This document shows positions 53,766-64,000 of a stretch of DNA of 64,000 nt, in pieces. The notes below the pieces were generated by a model. The model did not search any database, had not been told where the DNA came from, and saw only the letters and a program-made list of their open reading frames with translations. Every line of letters begins with the position of its first letter. Position 1 is the stretch's first letter. Source of the DNA: Pegea sp. RAD2-039 (Eukaryota; Chordata; Thaliacea; Salpida; Salpidae). The translations under genes were made by a program, and so were the position numbers. The stretch spans positions 372,001 to 436,000 of the forward strand of contig JAQGEQ010000363.1 in NCBI GenBank assembly GCA_034620365.1. The letters are read 5' to 3'.

Positions 53766-53850
53766 TTTGTGAGAATGTGTGTTAGAGAGAGGTGCTCTTT
53801 TCAGGTACCCTCCTTCACATTTATTGAAATAAATAAATAAATATAAATAA
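53766..53850 (+). mobile_element. 5'-truncated LINE 3' tail (copy 3)
   Basis: Matches the tail at 550-637 and the minus-strand LINE end near 19.28-19.37 kb: tgtgagaatgtgtgttag, a gaggtgctc/ggtacc inverted repeat with one mismatch to copy 1, cctccttcacatttattg, then an (AAATA)n tail. Confidence 0.65.
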
Positions 53851-54489
53851 GTCTAGTAACTTTATATAAAATCACTTAATGATTTTGATATAATTATGCT
53901 GACTAAAATTTAATAAATTATTTTTGGAAATACTTCAAGTAAGATACATTAATTTTGTACAAGTACAGTTGGAAGATTGTTACATATTTTTTCTTATATC
54001 AGTTAATTTTTATTTTTAGACTTATGCTATGACTCAGAGTTAAAACTTTATTTAAACATCTTTACTTTCATTAAAAAATCTTTCACTTTATTGGAGAACT
54101 TCATTTAAATATGAAACATTTAAATTATTTATAATAACTTCACAATATATCATCACATAGTAATATCAAAATAACTTTGCATCTGAATATGTTAAAAAAG
54201 TTGATAAAGTTTATATTTTATTTTGATATTTTTCATCAAATTTTATTTTCTTGTCTGATAAACTCAGGGGATAAGTAATTTTTATATAATTAATCAATTA
54301 ACTGATTGCAAATATATATAATTTTTATTATTAATCAATTAGTCAGTAAGTACACTTTGATTGGGTTTTAATCTAAGTTTGAACCTCTAAATAAACAGCA
54401 ATAACAGAACTTGAAATAAAAAGCTATAATTGTGGTCTATAAAATGTTAATATTTTTAATATAATACTTTTCAAGGTCTTAAAAACAAA
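53851..54489. other. A+T-rich 5' flank of the desulfurase-thiolase gene
   Basis: No gene seen; probably holds the promoter and 5' UTR. Confidence 0.35.
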
Positions 54490-57400
54490 ATGACTTTTGT
54501 AAAACGAAACTTCCACCAGCTACCTAGTACACCAGATTCAACTTCTATAAAAATTAATGGAAATTCAGTTGAAAAAGTTGAAGATTTACTGAAGTTTATT
54601 TCGAATGATATCATTGGAAGAGATTATGAGTTTGACAGTCCATTTGGCAGACGCTCTGTGATATATTGTGATTATATAGCATCTGGTCGAGCTCTTCTAT
54701 CAATTGAAAAGTATCTGCAAGAAAAAATACTTCCAGCATATGGAAACACACATACTTCAACAACTGTCACATCACTACAATCTTCAATGTTTCTCCAGGA
54801 AGCACGGTAAGTTGTTATCATCAACAAAATTGCTTTGACAACACCATCTGGTTATATTTTTTGTAGTATGATGATTCGAAATTCAGTCCGTGCCAGTGAA
54901 CATGATGCTGTCATATTTGTGGGAAATGGTGTTACTGGTGCTGTAAACAAACTCATCCATGCTCTTAACTTCAAACGCCCCCCAGTGGTATTTGTAGGAC
55001 CTTTTGAACATCATTCAAACTTACTGCCTTGGAGAGAGATTGCAGCTCATGTAACTAATCTCTTTTTAAATTCTTTCAAATCAATATATCAGTAATCTGC
55101 TAATATTCTACTAATAATTCCTTGTTTGATTTTTGTAGTTTTTAAATAAAAGATCTTGTATAATTTTATCATTTCAATGTATTTTAAACTCCTTTTTTGA
55201 TGATTTTTTAAAATTAGGTTAAAATTCAACTATTTTAAACTCTTTCCATTTAAGTTAAAGTCTTGGAAACATAATGTACCAAGAATTATTAGGATTTTTT
55301 ATGGACAAATTATATAACAGATTTACAAAAATCAATAAGTTTAAAAAGATTGAATTTAAGATTTAAGGACTTTGTAAAACTCCCTTATAGTTCTTGGGAC
55401 TTAAGGATTTAGAAATTTAAATATTTCTGTTTTAAATTGAACTTAAATAATTTTGTTTTTATTTTAAAGGTTGTTTACATCAGTGAAAACAAACAAGGTA
55501 AAATCAATCTTCATCATTTAGAGGAAGCTTTAAAACTTTGGCAAACTACTGGATTAGAAATGATCGGATGCTTTTCGGCTGCTTCAAATATAACAGGTTC
55601 TGATACAAAACTATCAATAGTTCTAGTGTTAGGATTGAAAACTAATTTACATTTATAGGTATCGTAAGTGACACAGTTTCAATCACTGAAAAACTGCATC
55701 AATATGGATGCTTAGCATTATGGGATTATGCCACTGGTGGACCTTATCTAGATATTGATATGCATCCTGTAGGAAGCAAGTTTGATGCTTCAAAAGATGC
55801 TGTCTTCCTCTCGATGCACAAGTTTGTTGGAGGAGTCGATTGTCCAGGTTCCTTGTTTTCTCATTCTTTCATAAAATCTTCAAACTCGATTTGAACCAGG
55901 AGTGTTGGTTGCCAAGAAGAGTTTGTTTCGAAACCAGCAACCATCAGAATGTGGGGGTGGCGCAGTTTTCTTTGTTTCTCGATCTGATCATCGGTTCTTG
56001 CAAGAAGTTGAGATGCGAGAGGAAGCTGGGACTATTCGAGTGATAGGAGCTGTACGAGCAGCATTAGCGATTAAACTGAAAGATTCAGTTGGTTGTGAAG
56101 AGATTATGAAGATTGAAACAAAACTCCGACATCAAGCTTTAAAAGTTTGGAGAAAAATTCCTCATTTGAAACTACTTGGTGAAGATGAAGAAGATCAACA
56201 TCGATTAGCTGTCTTCTCTTTTCTCATTCAAGATCAGATCTCCGGCAAATATCTTCATCACAACTTTGTCGCTGCTCTTTTGAATGATCTCTTTGGGATA
56301 CAGGTGAATGAAACTGATTTTCAAAGATCAACTTTTGATCTCAACGTACCAGACTCGTGGAGGTTGTGCTTGTGCGGGTCCTTATGCTCAAGATCTTCTT
56401 GGAATTGATGTCCGACTCTCACTAGACTTCGAAAACGCGCTTCGTGAAGATAGGTAAGTAGATGTTAACAATCTTCTTCGATGACTACTAGTTCATATCA
56501 GTCGTCTGGATCGTACACATCTTCGTCGTCAAACTGAACACTCTTCCTTCGAAGTCCTGCGCCCTGGATTCACGCGACTCAATTTCTCCTACTTCTGTAG
56601 TGATGACGAAGCCGATTTTATCATTCGCGCGGTCGCGTTTGTCGCCAATCACGGATCTAAGTTTCTTCCTCGTTATATGTTTAATCCAGAGACTGCAGAG
56701 TGGAAGCACATCAAACACAAGGTCCTCCCCTTCTCTGGTTTCTTCTTCTTCTCAACTTCCAGTTTAGGTGTTCTCTGATCGGAGATGGATCGAACACACT
56801 TCTTTCACTAGCCGAGGTTTGATCGTCACTGATCCTACTTCGAGGTTTACTGCATCAAACCCGCCGGAAAATTTTGATCAAATCCTCGCTGAAGCTGATA
56901 AACTTTCCCGATCTCCTTTCAAGGTCGCTTGTTTTCATTTTTCAACTTCTTTGTTAACTTGATTTTACAGGGAGTTGATCTTCCTGATCATTCAGTGATG
57001 TTCTCAAATGAAGTCACCCACTTAAGATGGTTTCTTCTTCCTTCAGAAGCGCAGATGAGACACAATCATGCTTCGTCATTGCCTCCGGTCTTCATCCCTC
57101 GATCACAGTTTAAAGAGCTTACTCCAGCTGAAATAGAAGAAGACATCTGCATCCCTGGACACATAGAAGATCTTCTACAAAACTTGGATGCTGAAAAAGA
57201 CAATGAGGATACTTTTAGAAGACTTCGCCTAAATGAAGAGACTCGACAGATTAAAAGTGATGAAGATCTTTGTTCTACTGGAGCTTGTACATTGAAGAGA
57301 CGAGACAAACCACAAGATGTCGCTGTTGTTGATTCAGCTCCCCAAAGACGCTTCATCTCGCCTCCTAAATCATTGATGAAACCTTCAATTCAGGCAATCA

Positions 57401-58481
57401 AAGATTTCCAAATGATCAAGGATGGAGATAAAGTTCTTGTGTGTCTATCGGGAGGAAAGGTGAAGACATCCGAAAGGATGTGTCTTGAGAGCTGAAACTT
57501 TTTATTTTGTTTCTAGGATTCACTTTCATTACTTCATGTTCTTCATCAATATCAATATCAGGCCAAAAAAGAAGGAATCCATTTTAAGCTAGGAGCAGTC
57601 ACTGTTGATCCAATGACATCCGCATACGATCCTTCTCCTCTTATACCCTACCTCTCCGAACTAGGATTGACTTATTTCTTTGAACGTCAAGGTTTGTCAT
57701 TCTTCATAAAAATATTGTTTTGTGACGTCATCACTTCACGGTTAAGTGAGCAACACTTTCAGCTGATCTCAACTTCTTGCAGATATTTTCGATCAAGCAA
57801 TGAACGTTTCAGCAGCATCAATTTGTAGTTTCTGCTCTAGGATGAAGCGTGGTAGGTTGTATGCGTGTGCTCGTCGCGAAGGTTGGAATGTTCTCGCGTT
57901 TGGTCAACATCTGGACGATTTGGCCGAAACTTTTCTCATGTCTTCCTTTCATAACGGAATCTTGTTCACGATGAAAGCGAATTATGAAATAAAGTAAAAA
58001 ATCTTTCATTTACCAAATTGATTTTTTTCTAATAATTATCTTAAAGACATCAGCTATTCATGAAAATTGATTTGTGTCTTTATAGAGAAGGAGATTTACG
58101 AGTGATTCGTCCGTTTGTTTATGTCCGTGAGACTCTTACAAGGCAATTTGCAGAATCCAACAGACTCCCAGTGATTCCAGAAAATTGCCCAGCTTGTTTC
58201 GAAGCTCCAAAAGTAAATTTGATTTTGTTTAATAATCAAATAATTCGTAAAATTTCGATTTTTGAAATATTTGAAATATCTTTTGAGGGACAGATGTTTG
58301 AAAAGCTTTTATTCGAAAATTTTGCTCTCTTTTATAGGAAAGACATCGAATTAAACAACTCCTTGCATCTCAAGAGATTTTACATCCAAGAATCTTCCAC
58401 AATTTACGATCCACAATGAAATCTTTAATGAGCAGGAACATTTTTTCAGCTGATGCACAAATTGAAGAAGATGAGTTGTGA
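54490..58481 (+). CDS. Fusion of class-V aminotransferase (cysteine desulfurase-like) and TtcA-like tRNA thiolase, 13 exons, 947 aa
   Basis: Exons 54490-54806, 54867-55050, 55470-55596, 55659-55847, 55900-56303, 56353-56453, 56502-56721, 56768-56923, 56971-57459, 57517-57691, 57783-57993, 58086-58212 and 58338-58481 keep phase throughout. The N-terminal half is a fold-type-I PLP enzyme of the NifS/SufS group: YCDYIASGR, GNGVTGAVNKLIH, FEHHSNLLPWRE, SAASNITG, Asp232 in LWDYATGG, and the Schiff-base lysine in SMHKFVGG (about Lys264). The likely persulfide cysteine is in TRGGCACAGP (Cys412 or 414). A linker follows. The C-terminal third is a PP-loop ATPase of the TtcA type: SGGKDS (726-731), CSFCSRMKRG (Cys802, Cys805), GQHLDDLAETF, VIRPFVYVRE and ENCPAC (Cys892/895). 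Those cysteines match the positions that hold a [4Fe-4S] cluster in TtcA. Predicted role: cysteine-derived sulfur transfer to a tRNA base. Confidence 0.9.
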
Positions 58482-61025
58482 AAATTGTATTTTTCGTTAT
58501 ATCTTCAATAGAATCAATATTTTAGCAACAGATTGAACTAACATGAAAGTTGTTGTTTGAATTGCAAAATTTTTGTAATCTGAACTGAAGTTGCTTTTAA
58601 GTATTTTTAGGCTTTAAAAGAGAATTTGAGTAAGGCATCAGAATTAATTTTGACTGACTTGATTTTTTATTAAATTCTAATTTATTTCTAACGTTATAGG
58701 ACATTTATAATAAAATAAAAATGCAACTTCTTTCATGAAACTATTCTTATATTATTTTATGACTGTAGAACAATAATGAAAGGTCTCAAGAGCCACAGCT
58801 CAACATGAGTATTGTAGCAAAAAATGGACAAACTGCAAAAGCAAATTTATGCAAGATAAAATAAAGTTAGAAATAAAATATTGTGCATAAAAAGGAATGA
58901 AAATAGAGAAAATGGTTGTTAAATGAGACAGTAGTCAACAAATTACTCAAGCCATATTCCTTTAGCATTTTTTCAAATGAGTTGACAGAGTTTGCTGTAG
59001 AGGTGGAATCGAAAAGAAAATCACAAACTGTTGTAATCTTATCGAAAATTCAATATTGAAGAAAATCTGACCTAACAAAAATATAAAAGTTTCAACAAAA
59101 TTAATCATAGATGTTTTATTCTATATATTTACAAAGTGTACATTCTTTATAAAAAAAGTAGATCAACAAAGTGTTTCTAACATAGTTAGTTAACTATTTA
59201 TTTTTGTGTCTGGATATTATGCACAAAATAGTGTTTTAGGCAAAATTTATGAATACCAAATTTGTGTAAATTTATAGAAAATCAATAATGACAGAAGTAT
59301 AGAACGATTTATAATACCGAAAAGTGTTTACTTTAATGAAATAAGCATTTATCGTGGATTTTCATTCTTAGGTATTACAAATGATGTAATTTTTAGCTAG
59401 GTTATTTTAGTAATAAACCAATTTTGGCATCATTATTCTCTGTCAGTTGCTTGTGTTCATTTAGTTCAACGATGTCTATTATGGGCAGTATATAGTTGTC
59501 ACTTGTAAAAACATATTCATAACAATTTCTACTTGTGAGTGGTCAACTTTAAAACGTTTTTATACATTCACTTATCACTACATAAATGATCAAATCTCTG
59601 TTCTATAATATACATGATGTGATTGGTTGATTTATCTTTAAAAAGTCTTAAGAGTTTGGTATACAAAAAATTATCTGGAAGAATATTTTTGTTCATTTTA
59701 ACTTGGGGAATTTTTTTTTAATATTTTTATTTATCTATTGTTAATAAATTTAATTTTATCTTAATAATTTTTATTTATTAGTTTATATAAGTTCTTGTGT
59801 ATTATATAAATTATTAATAACTTACTATAAACCAAATATTTAAAAAAATGTTTTTCAATTTTTTGTTTTTAGTATCTAAGACTTGTGTAACTGATTTATT
59901 TTACTATATAAGATATTTATGTCTTTATGATCTCTAGATGTTCAAATCAAAAGCTTACATTATATAATTATCTTTCATAATAATTTACTTCTAAGGGCAA
60001 TAGAATCTAAATTTAATATAGTATAAACCAATCTCCCTCTGAATAATATAAATAATATTATTATTATCATTGTTGTTTAAATGATAAAAAAACTTTTTTA
60101 TAAAATTATAGAATCTATTTTTTTATTAAGTTTTTCATTAGGCCTTCTAATTATCTAAATAGTTTTTGGATGGTTATTTTATTCTTATCATTTGATTTAA
60201 GCACTCCATAAGTTCTTTGATTGCAGAAATTATCCTAATTTTTTTAATTTTATCAACTTCTTTTGCTTTATACTGTTAACAAAAATGTTTGATATTTTTT
60301 TTGTAATATTAGTCCTTCTTATTTCTGTAGATAAACAATCAATTATTATTATAAAAGTTCTAATTTGATATAGTATAATATGTGATGCTTCTATTCATAT
60401 TTAAATCTTGCTTCTTACCTCAATGACATCTGCATCCCTATAATTATTGTGAATATTATTTTATCTTATTCATCATTTTATTATTAGAATATTTTTATGA
60501 TAGCTAATCTGTCTCATATGCTTGTTTTAAGTTTTAGTTTAATGTTGTTGCATCATAAAGTTTAAATCTATATGAGACACAAACATTTAATCAAAGGCTA
60601 GTTTACTAAGCTACTAGTCCAACTCTTAATTGATGGAAGAAATTTTCTTCTATAATCTTTTTTAATGAATAGATCTCTTGCTTCGAGATTAAAGTTCCTT
60701 AAAACTCTTCTGTCATCTATTTATATATACTATTTATGAAACTTGTTCTTCACTTACTACCTCCAAATATCTAGAATAGAAACAGAAAAAAAAAGGATTC
60801 TTCTAGTAACTTTATGATTTCTATCAAGTTTTATTTACTTTGTAACAAACATAGAAATTGTTTGCAGTTGTATTTGAAACATGATCTCTTTGCTTCATAA
60901 TCTTTATTTTAATATTCATTTTATAAAGATATTTTAAACATATAACTTGCAGATTTTATTTCTTTAAAAAGATTATTGAACCTCTATCTTTTGTTAAACA
61001 AAAAAGTCTGAAAACAAGTGTGAAG
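58482..61025. other. A+T-rich intergenic stretch
   Basis: About 2.5 kb with no supported gene; AATAAA-type signals just after 58.7 kb could serve the preceding gene. Confidence 0.45.
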
Positions 61026-64000
61026 ATGCGCGGAGCAAAACGAATTGCCCGAGCTCCTAGCAGCTCTAGACCAAGCAAAATGGTTTCAAACTCTGAATTA
61101 TTTCCCTTAGGTTTGTTTATCTAATTTTATCATTTTATTTTATCTTTTTAAGAACTAATAAGGATCATCTTTAAGGAGTTCCTCCTAATAAAAAGCCGAA
61201 AATTACATCAACCTCAAACATCACCTCAAAGACTTCAAGTGGCAGAAATGAAACTTCATCGCGATCTGTTATCTCTTCTGACTCTTCTAATGTCATTGGA
61301 ATATCTTGTAGTCCTCAAGATCTGGTTAAAACTGTCAAAAATAATATGGATAGCTCCCCAAGTGTCATCGATGTTAGTACCAGGAGTTTTTTTTTTCATA
61401 TTTTCAACTTATCTGCAAGTTGAAATTTCAGAGAATTTTGTGCGGCGCGATTGAAGGAGTAAAAACGAATCGCAGTGGTCGCGAAATAAGCGCTCTATCG
61501 CTTTTAGTTTTATCCAAAGAGCATCCAAGCTTGTTTGCAAGAGAAGAATGCTTAAAGTGTTTAGTCAGTTGTCTAAAACATGATAACTTATGTGATCATT
61601 CACGCTTTAGAAGTTTGTGAAAATATTACAACTTGTCTCTTTTTATCATCTCAACTATTCAGATATTGAATACAGCAGCAAGTTTTCTACAACTGTCATC
61701 AACAGAGTGCTCAGCCAACAAGTCGAATGGCCCACTATGCTGGTACACGGTCAGTTTGTTGCATCTTCAAATTCGTTTTTGTGATATCGATTTTTTTGTG
61801 CTAAATTTAATATTGAAGAGCCATAAATCACCCAAATTGATTTAGCAAATAAATAATTGATTAGTTTCTATAAACGATGTTTTGTTTGTTATTTTCTAAC
61901 TCTTCAAACTCGTGTTCCTTACACCAGAACTCATTTAATTGTTATGATTTTGTAAACATCTTGTTGATAAATCCTTTCTGTAATTTCAAACTTTCTGTAA
62001 TTTGAAAATTGTTACCAGCTTACCTAGAAGACTCGTTAGGTGATAGAAGTTGGGTTGATGACCCCGACTGTCAGGTGTTTGTGGCTAATATCATGACAGC
62101 ATTCAACACCAAAGTCAACAATTCAATACTAGGATATGAAATGGCAGAAAGCGAAAGAATAGAAGTAAAACCGAGGTATGTATCTGAACTTTGTAGGTCC
62201 AACGACAGCCTTCCTACTTGCGCATGGGCTTTGACTATAGTGCGCTAAATTGTCCTCAATCTTTAAACCCGCTGTCCAGTGACATGGTCCATCTGCTATT
62301 TATGTGTGACCTCGTCATCTACATCATCCCTAAATCTTTCTAGTTTTAAGAAGCAAATTGGTTTTGAAATAACTTTTAGCAGAAAACATCTTTCAAAATT
62401 GTGATCTTCATCAGATTTGATTCAAAAATGTCTGAAATTCATAATTTCACGTTGGAGATGTTGAAAGAGCGAAGTGAAAGGAGACAAAATGAAGCCTCTA
62501 TCATCAGTACTGGTTCCATGCCTACACACTATCACAATCTCGTCAAAACATTTGTGTTTTGTTGCGGAGTTTTGTCTATTCGTGTCCTAGCTTGTTCGAA
62601 GCTGGATAGTTGGATGCAACACAAGTTTACTAAAACAGCTGCCCAGGTTTCTACCCCGCAAACCTCTCATCTCATTTTTGAAATGCTTCGAAATTTAGTT
62701 AATAACAATTTCTACAAATTTCAGGATTTACTGATGGCAGTTTGTCTCAATTGCAACACTCATTCACAAGAAGATATACAAAACATATCTCAGTTAACCA
62801 AGTTACGTTCTAGACCAAAGTGTCTTCAATACTTCTTTGACTGCCTTAAGGTTTCATCATAAAAGTAGCAGGTCACATGACAACTTAATTTCCATTTTAG
62901 GAGCTTATTCAATGTCATCCTAGTAACCACTACACCCTTATCACTCATCTTATCTACATGGAACTCTCTAACAACCGATTGTCTAACAATATGGTTGTAC
63001 TGGTCGGCCTATTACCTCTATATCCTTCTCAAAGTACTCGATACGTCGGTAAGGGACTTTTTGAAGCGATTACAGCGGAATTCTCATTTCTATGTTTGTA
63101 GCACAAGTTTGTCAGGGTTTGGTGTTAAATAAAGATGACTCGATTAGGCCGGTTCGAACTTTTGTTCGCGAAGTATTTCGCTGCGGCAAATCCGACTTTG
63201 ACCTTTTAGATTTTATTGTTGGGTTTCTCGTTCCACCTGAACCGGAAAAATTAGCCTCGATGACCGACAAATCCAAAGGTATTTTCCGTCAACTCTCTTT
63301 AAAAATCGTGATCTAACGCCGCCATATTTACAGAACGATTCGTTAGCTTGTCGTGCGATCTCGTCTGCATGGTGATGTTGAGCTCTGTGACGTCACAAGT
63401 CAAAGAGGCGCTGCACATCATGACCGGCAAGGTTGCCCCTCGCTCGGCACGCGCGATTAGACCCGCTATAACCGCGCGTGGCCCGCAGAAACCAGCAACA
63501 GCGAACTTGGACCCGGAAGTAGTAATCGACGGATTTCGACGAAGTCTCGCGCAGATGCAGCAGCACGTAATCTGGTGGATGCAGGAAGTAGTGTTACGTC
63601 ATCTACACACGAAGCGCCTCGCTGAAGTCGATTTTATTCCACTTCTAAACAAGGTAACAGCTCATTTGCATAATCGTTTAGTCTCAGTCCAGTCTCTCAC
63701 AGGTTTTGTTTCTGAAACTTCACGACAGCTACCACAGCAAGGACAATTGGCCACTTGAAGCAGAACGCGCTTTCCTCTTCAAAGCTTGTCACGATGTCTA
63801 CGTCACAGAAGACAGCATCATGCGGTTAGCACAAGTCGCGCGTAGCCCAGACTTCCCGCGCGTCATCGAAGGGATCGAATTAATCAATCAAATGATCAGG
63901 TGACCTTTAACCTCACATGTAGCTGCTTCCTGGTAACCACTAGCAACCACAGACGCGCGGCTTCCATTCCCAATTGTAACCATAGCAACCCAATCAGTTG
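61026..64000 (+). CDS. INTS1: Integrator complex subunit 1, 5' part, truncated by the window
   Basis: Large scaffold of the Integrator complex, which cleaves snRNA and paused Pol II transcripts in the nucleus. Exons 61026-61110, 61176-61372, 61432-61591, 61663-61749, 62019-62175, 62415-62646, 62725-62850, 62901-63048, 63102-63278, 63334-63653, 63703-63899 and 63953 to the edge join in phase. The start is basic and Ser-rich (MRGAKRIARAP). Conserved INTS1 blocks are AYLEDSLGDRSWVDDP, then FVANIMTAFNTK, DLLMAVCLNCNTH, a SQLTKLRSRPKCL segment, LNKDDSIRP, SQVKEALHIMTGK and KDNWPLEAERAF. The last partial exon starts RAASIP, matching KRAAAV of the human protein. Exon 10 (63334-63653) is notably G+C-rich, with an Arg/Ala/Pro insertion relative to my memory of human INTS1. 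The exon 3 donor (gtgatc at 61592) is the least certain junction. Confidence 0.9.

Overview
This is a eukaryotic nuclear window, about 70% A+T, with intron-containing genes (GT-AG introns of about 50 bases to 3 kb) and the standard genetic code. The gene set points to an invertebrate animal: CNIH4, WDR26, CDK5, a phostensin/taperin homologue, the proteasome ATPase Rpt6 and Integrator subunit 1. The phylum cannot be fixed from the sequence. Most of the readable genes had to be rebuilt from exons, so every exon list below was checked for reading-frame phase across each junction.

Layout. 1.2-2.7 kb (+): CNIH4, convergent with WDR26 (8.2-5.1 kb, -); a possible 41-residue two-exon gene lies between them. 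11.8-12.9 kb (+): a five-exon membrane/coiled-coil orphan. 13-21 kb: a retroelement-rich block with reverse-transcriptase relics, a 330-bp direct repeat, a SINE body, a LINE 3' half and a gag-like relic; one intronless 317-residue orphan (15.8-16.8 kb) lies inside it. 22.2-23.1 kb (+): an intronless CDK5-like kinase. 27.8-25.8 kb (-): a secreted cysteine-rich protein built from duplicated phase-1 exons. 28.3-28.7 kb: a tRNA-like SINE. 30.5-34.3 kb (+): a 13-exon coiled-coil protein resembling CCDC183, convergent with the phostensin/taperin gene (43.0-35.9 kb, -). 49.9-47.0 kb (-): PSMC5/Rpt6 with an apparent lineage-specific N-terminal extension. 54.5-58.5 kb (+): a 947-residue fusion of a cysteine-desulfurase-like PLP enzyme and a TtcA-like PP-loop tRNA thiolase. 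61.0 kb to the right edge (+): INTS1, truncated by the window.

The genes are mostly unrelated housekeeping functions: ER export, GID/CTLH ubiquitin ligase, proteasome, Integrator, PP1 targeting and a kinase. The desulfurase-thiolase fusion is the strongest candidate for an under-described system. It joins a sulfur-mobilising enzyme to a sulfur-inserting tRNA enzyme, a pairing that implies substrate channelling. The next most interesting items are the basic extension on Rpt6, the modular secreted protein, and a LINE family recognisable at three places by one shared 3' tail with a hairpin and a microsatellite end.
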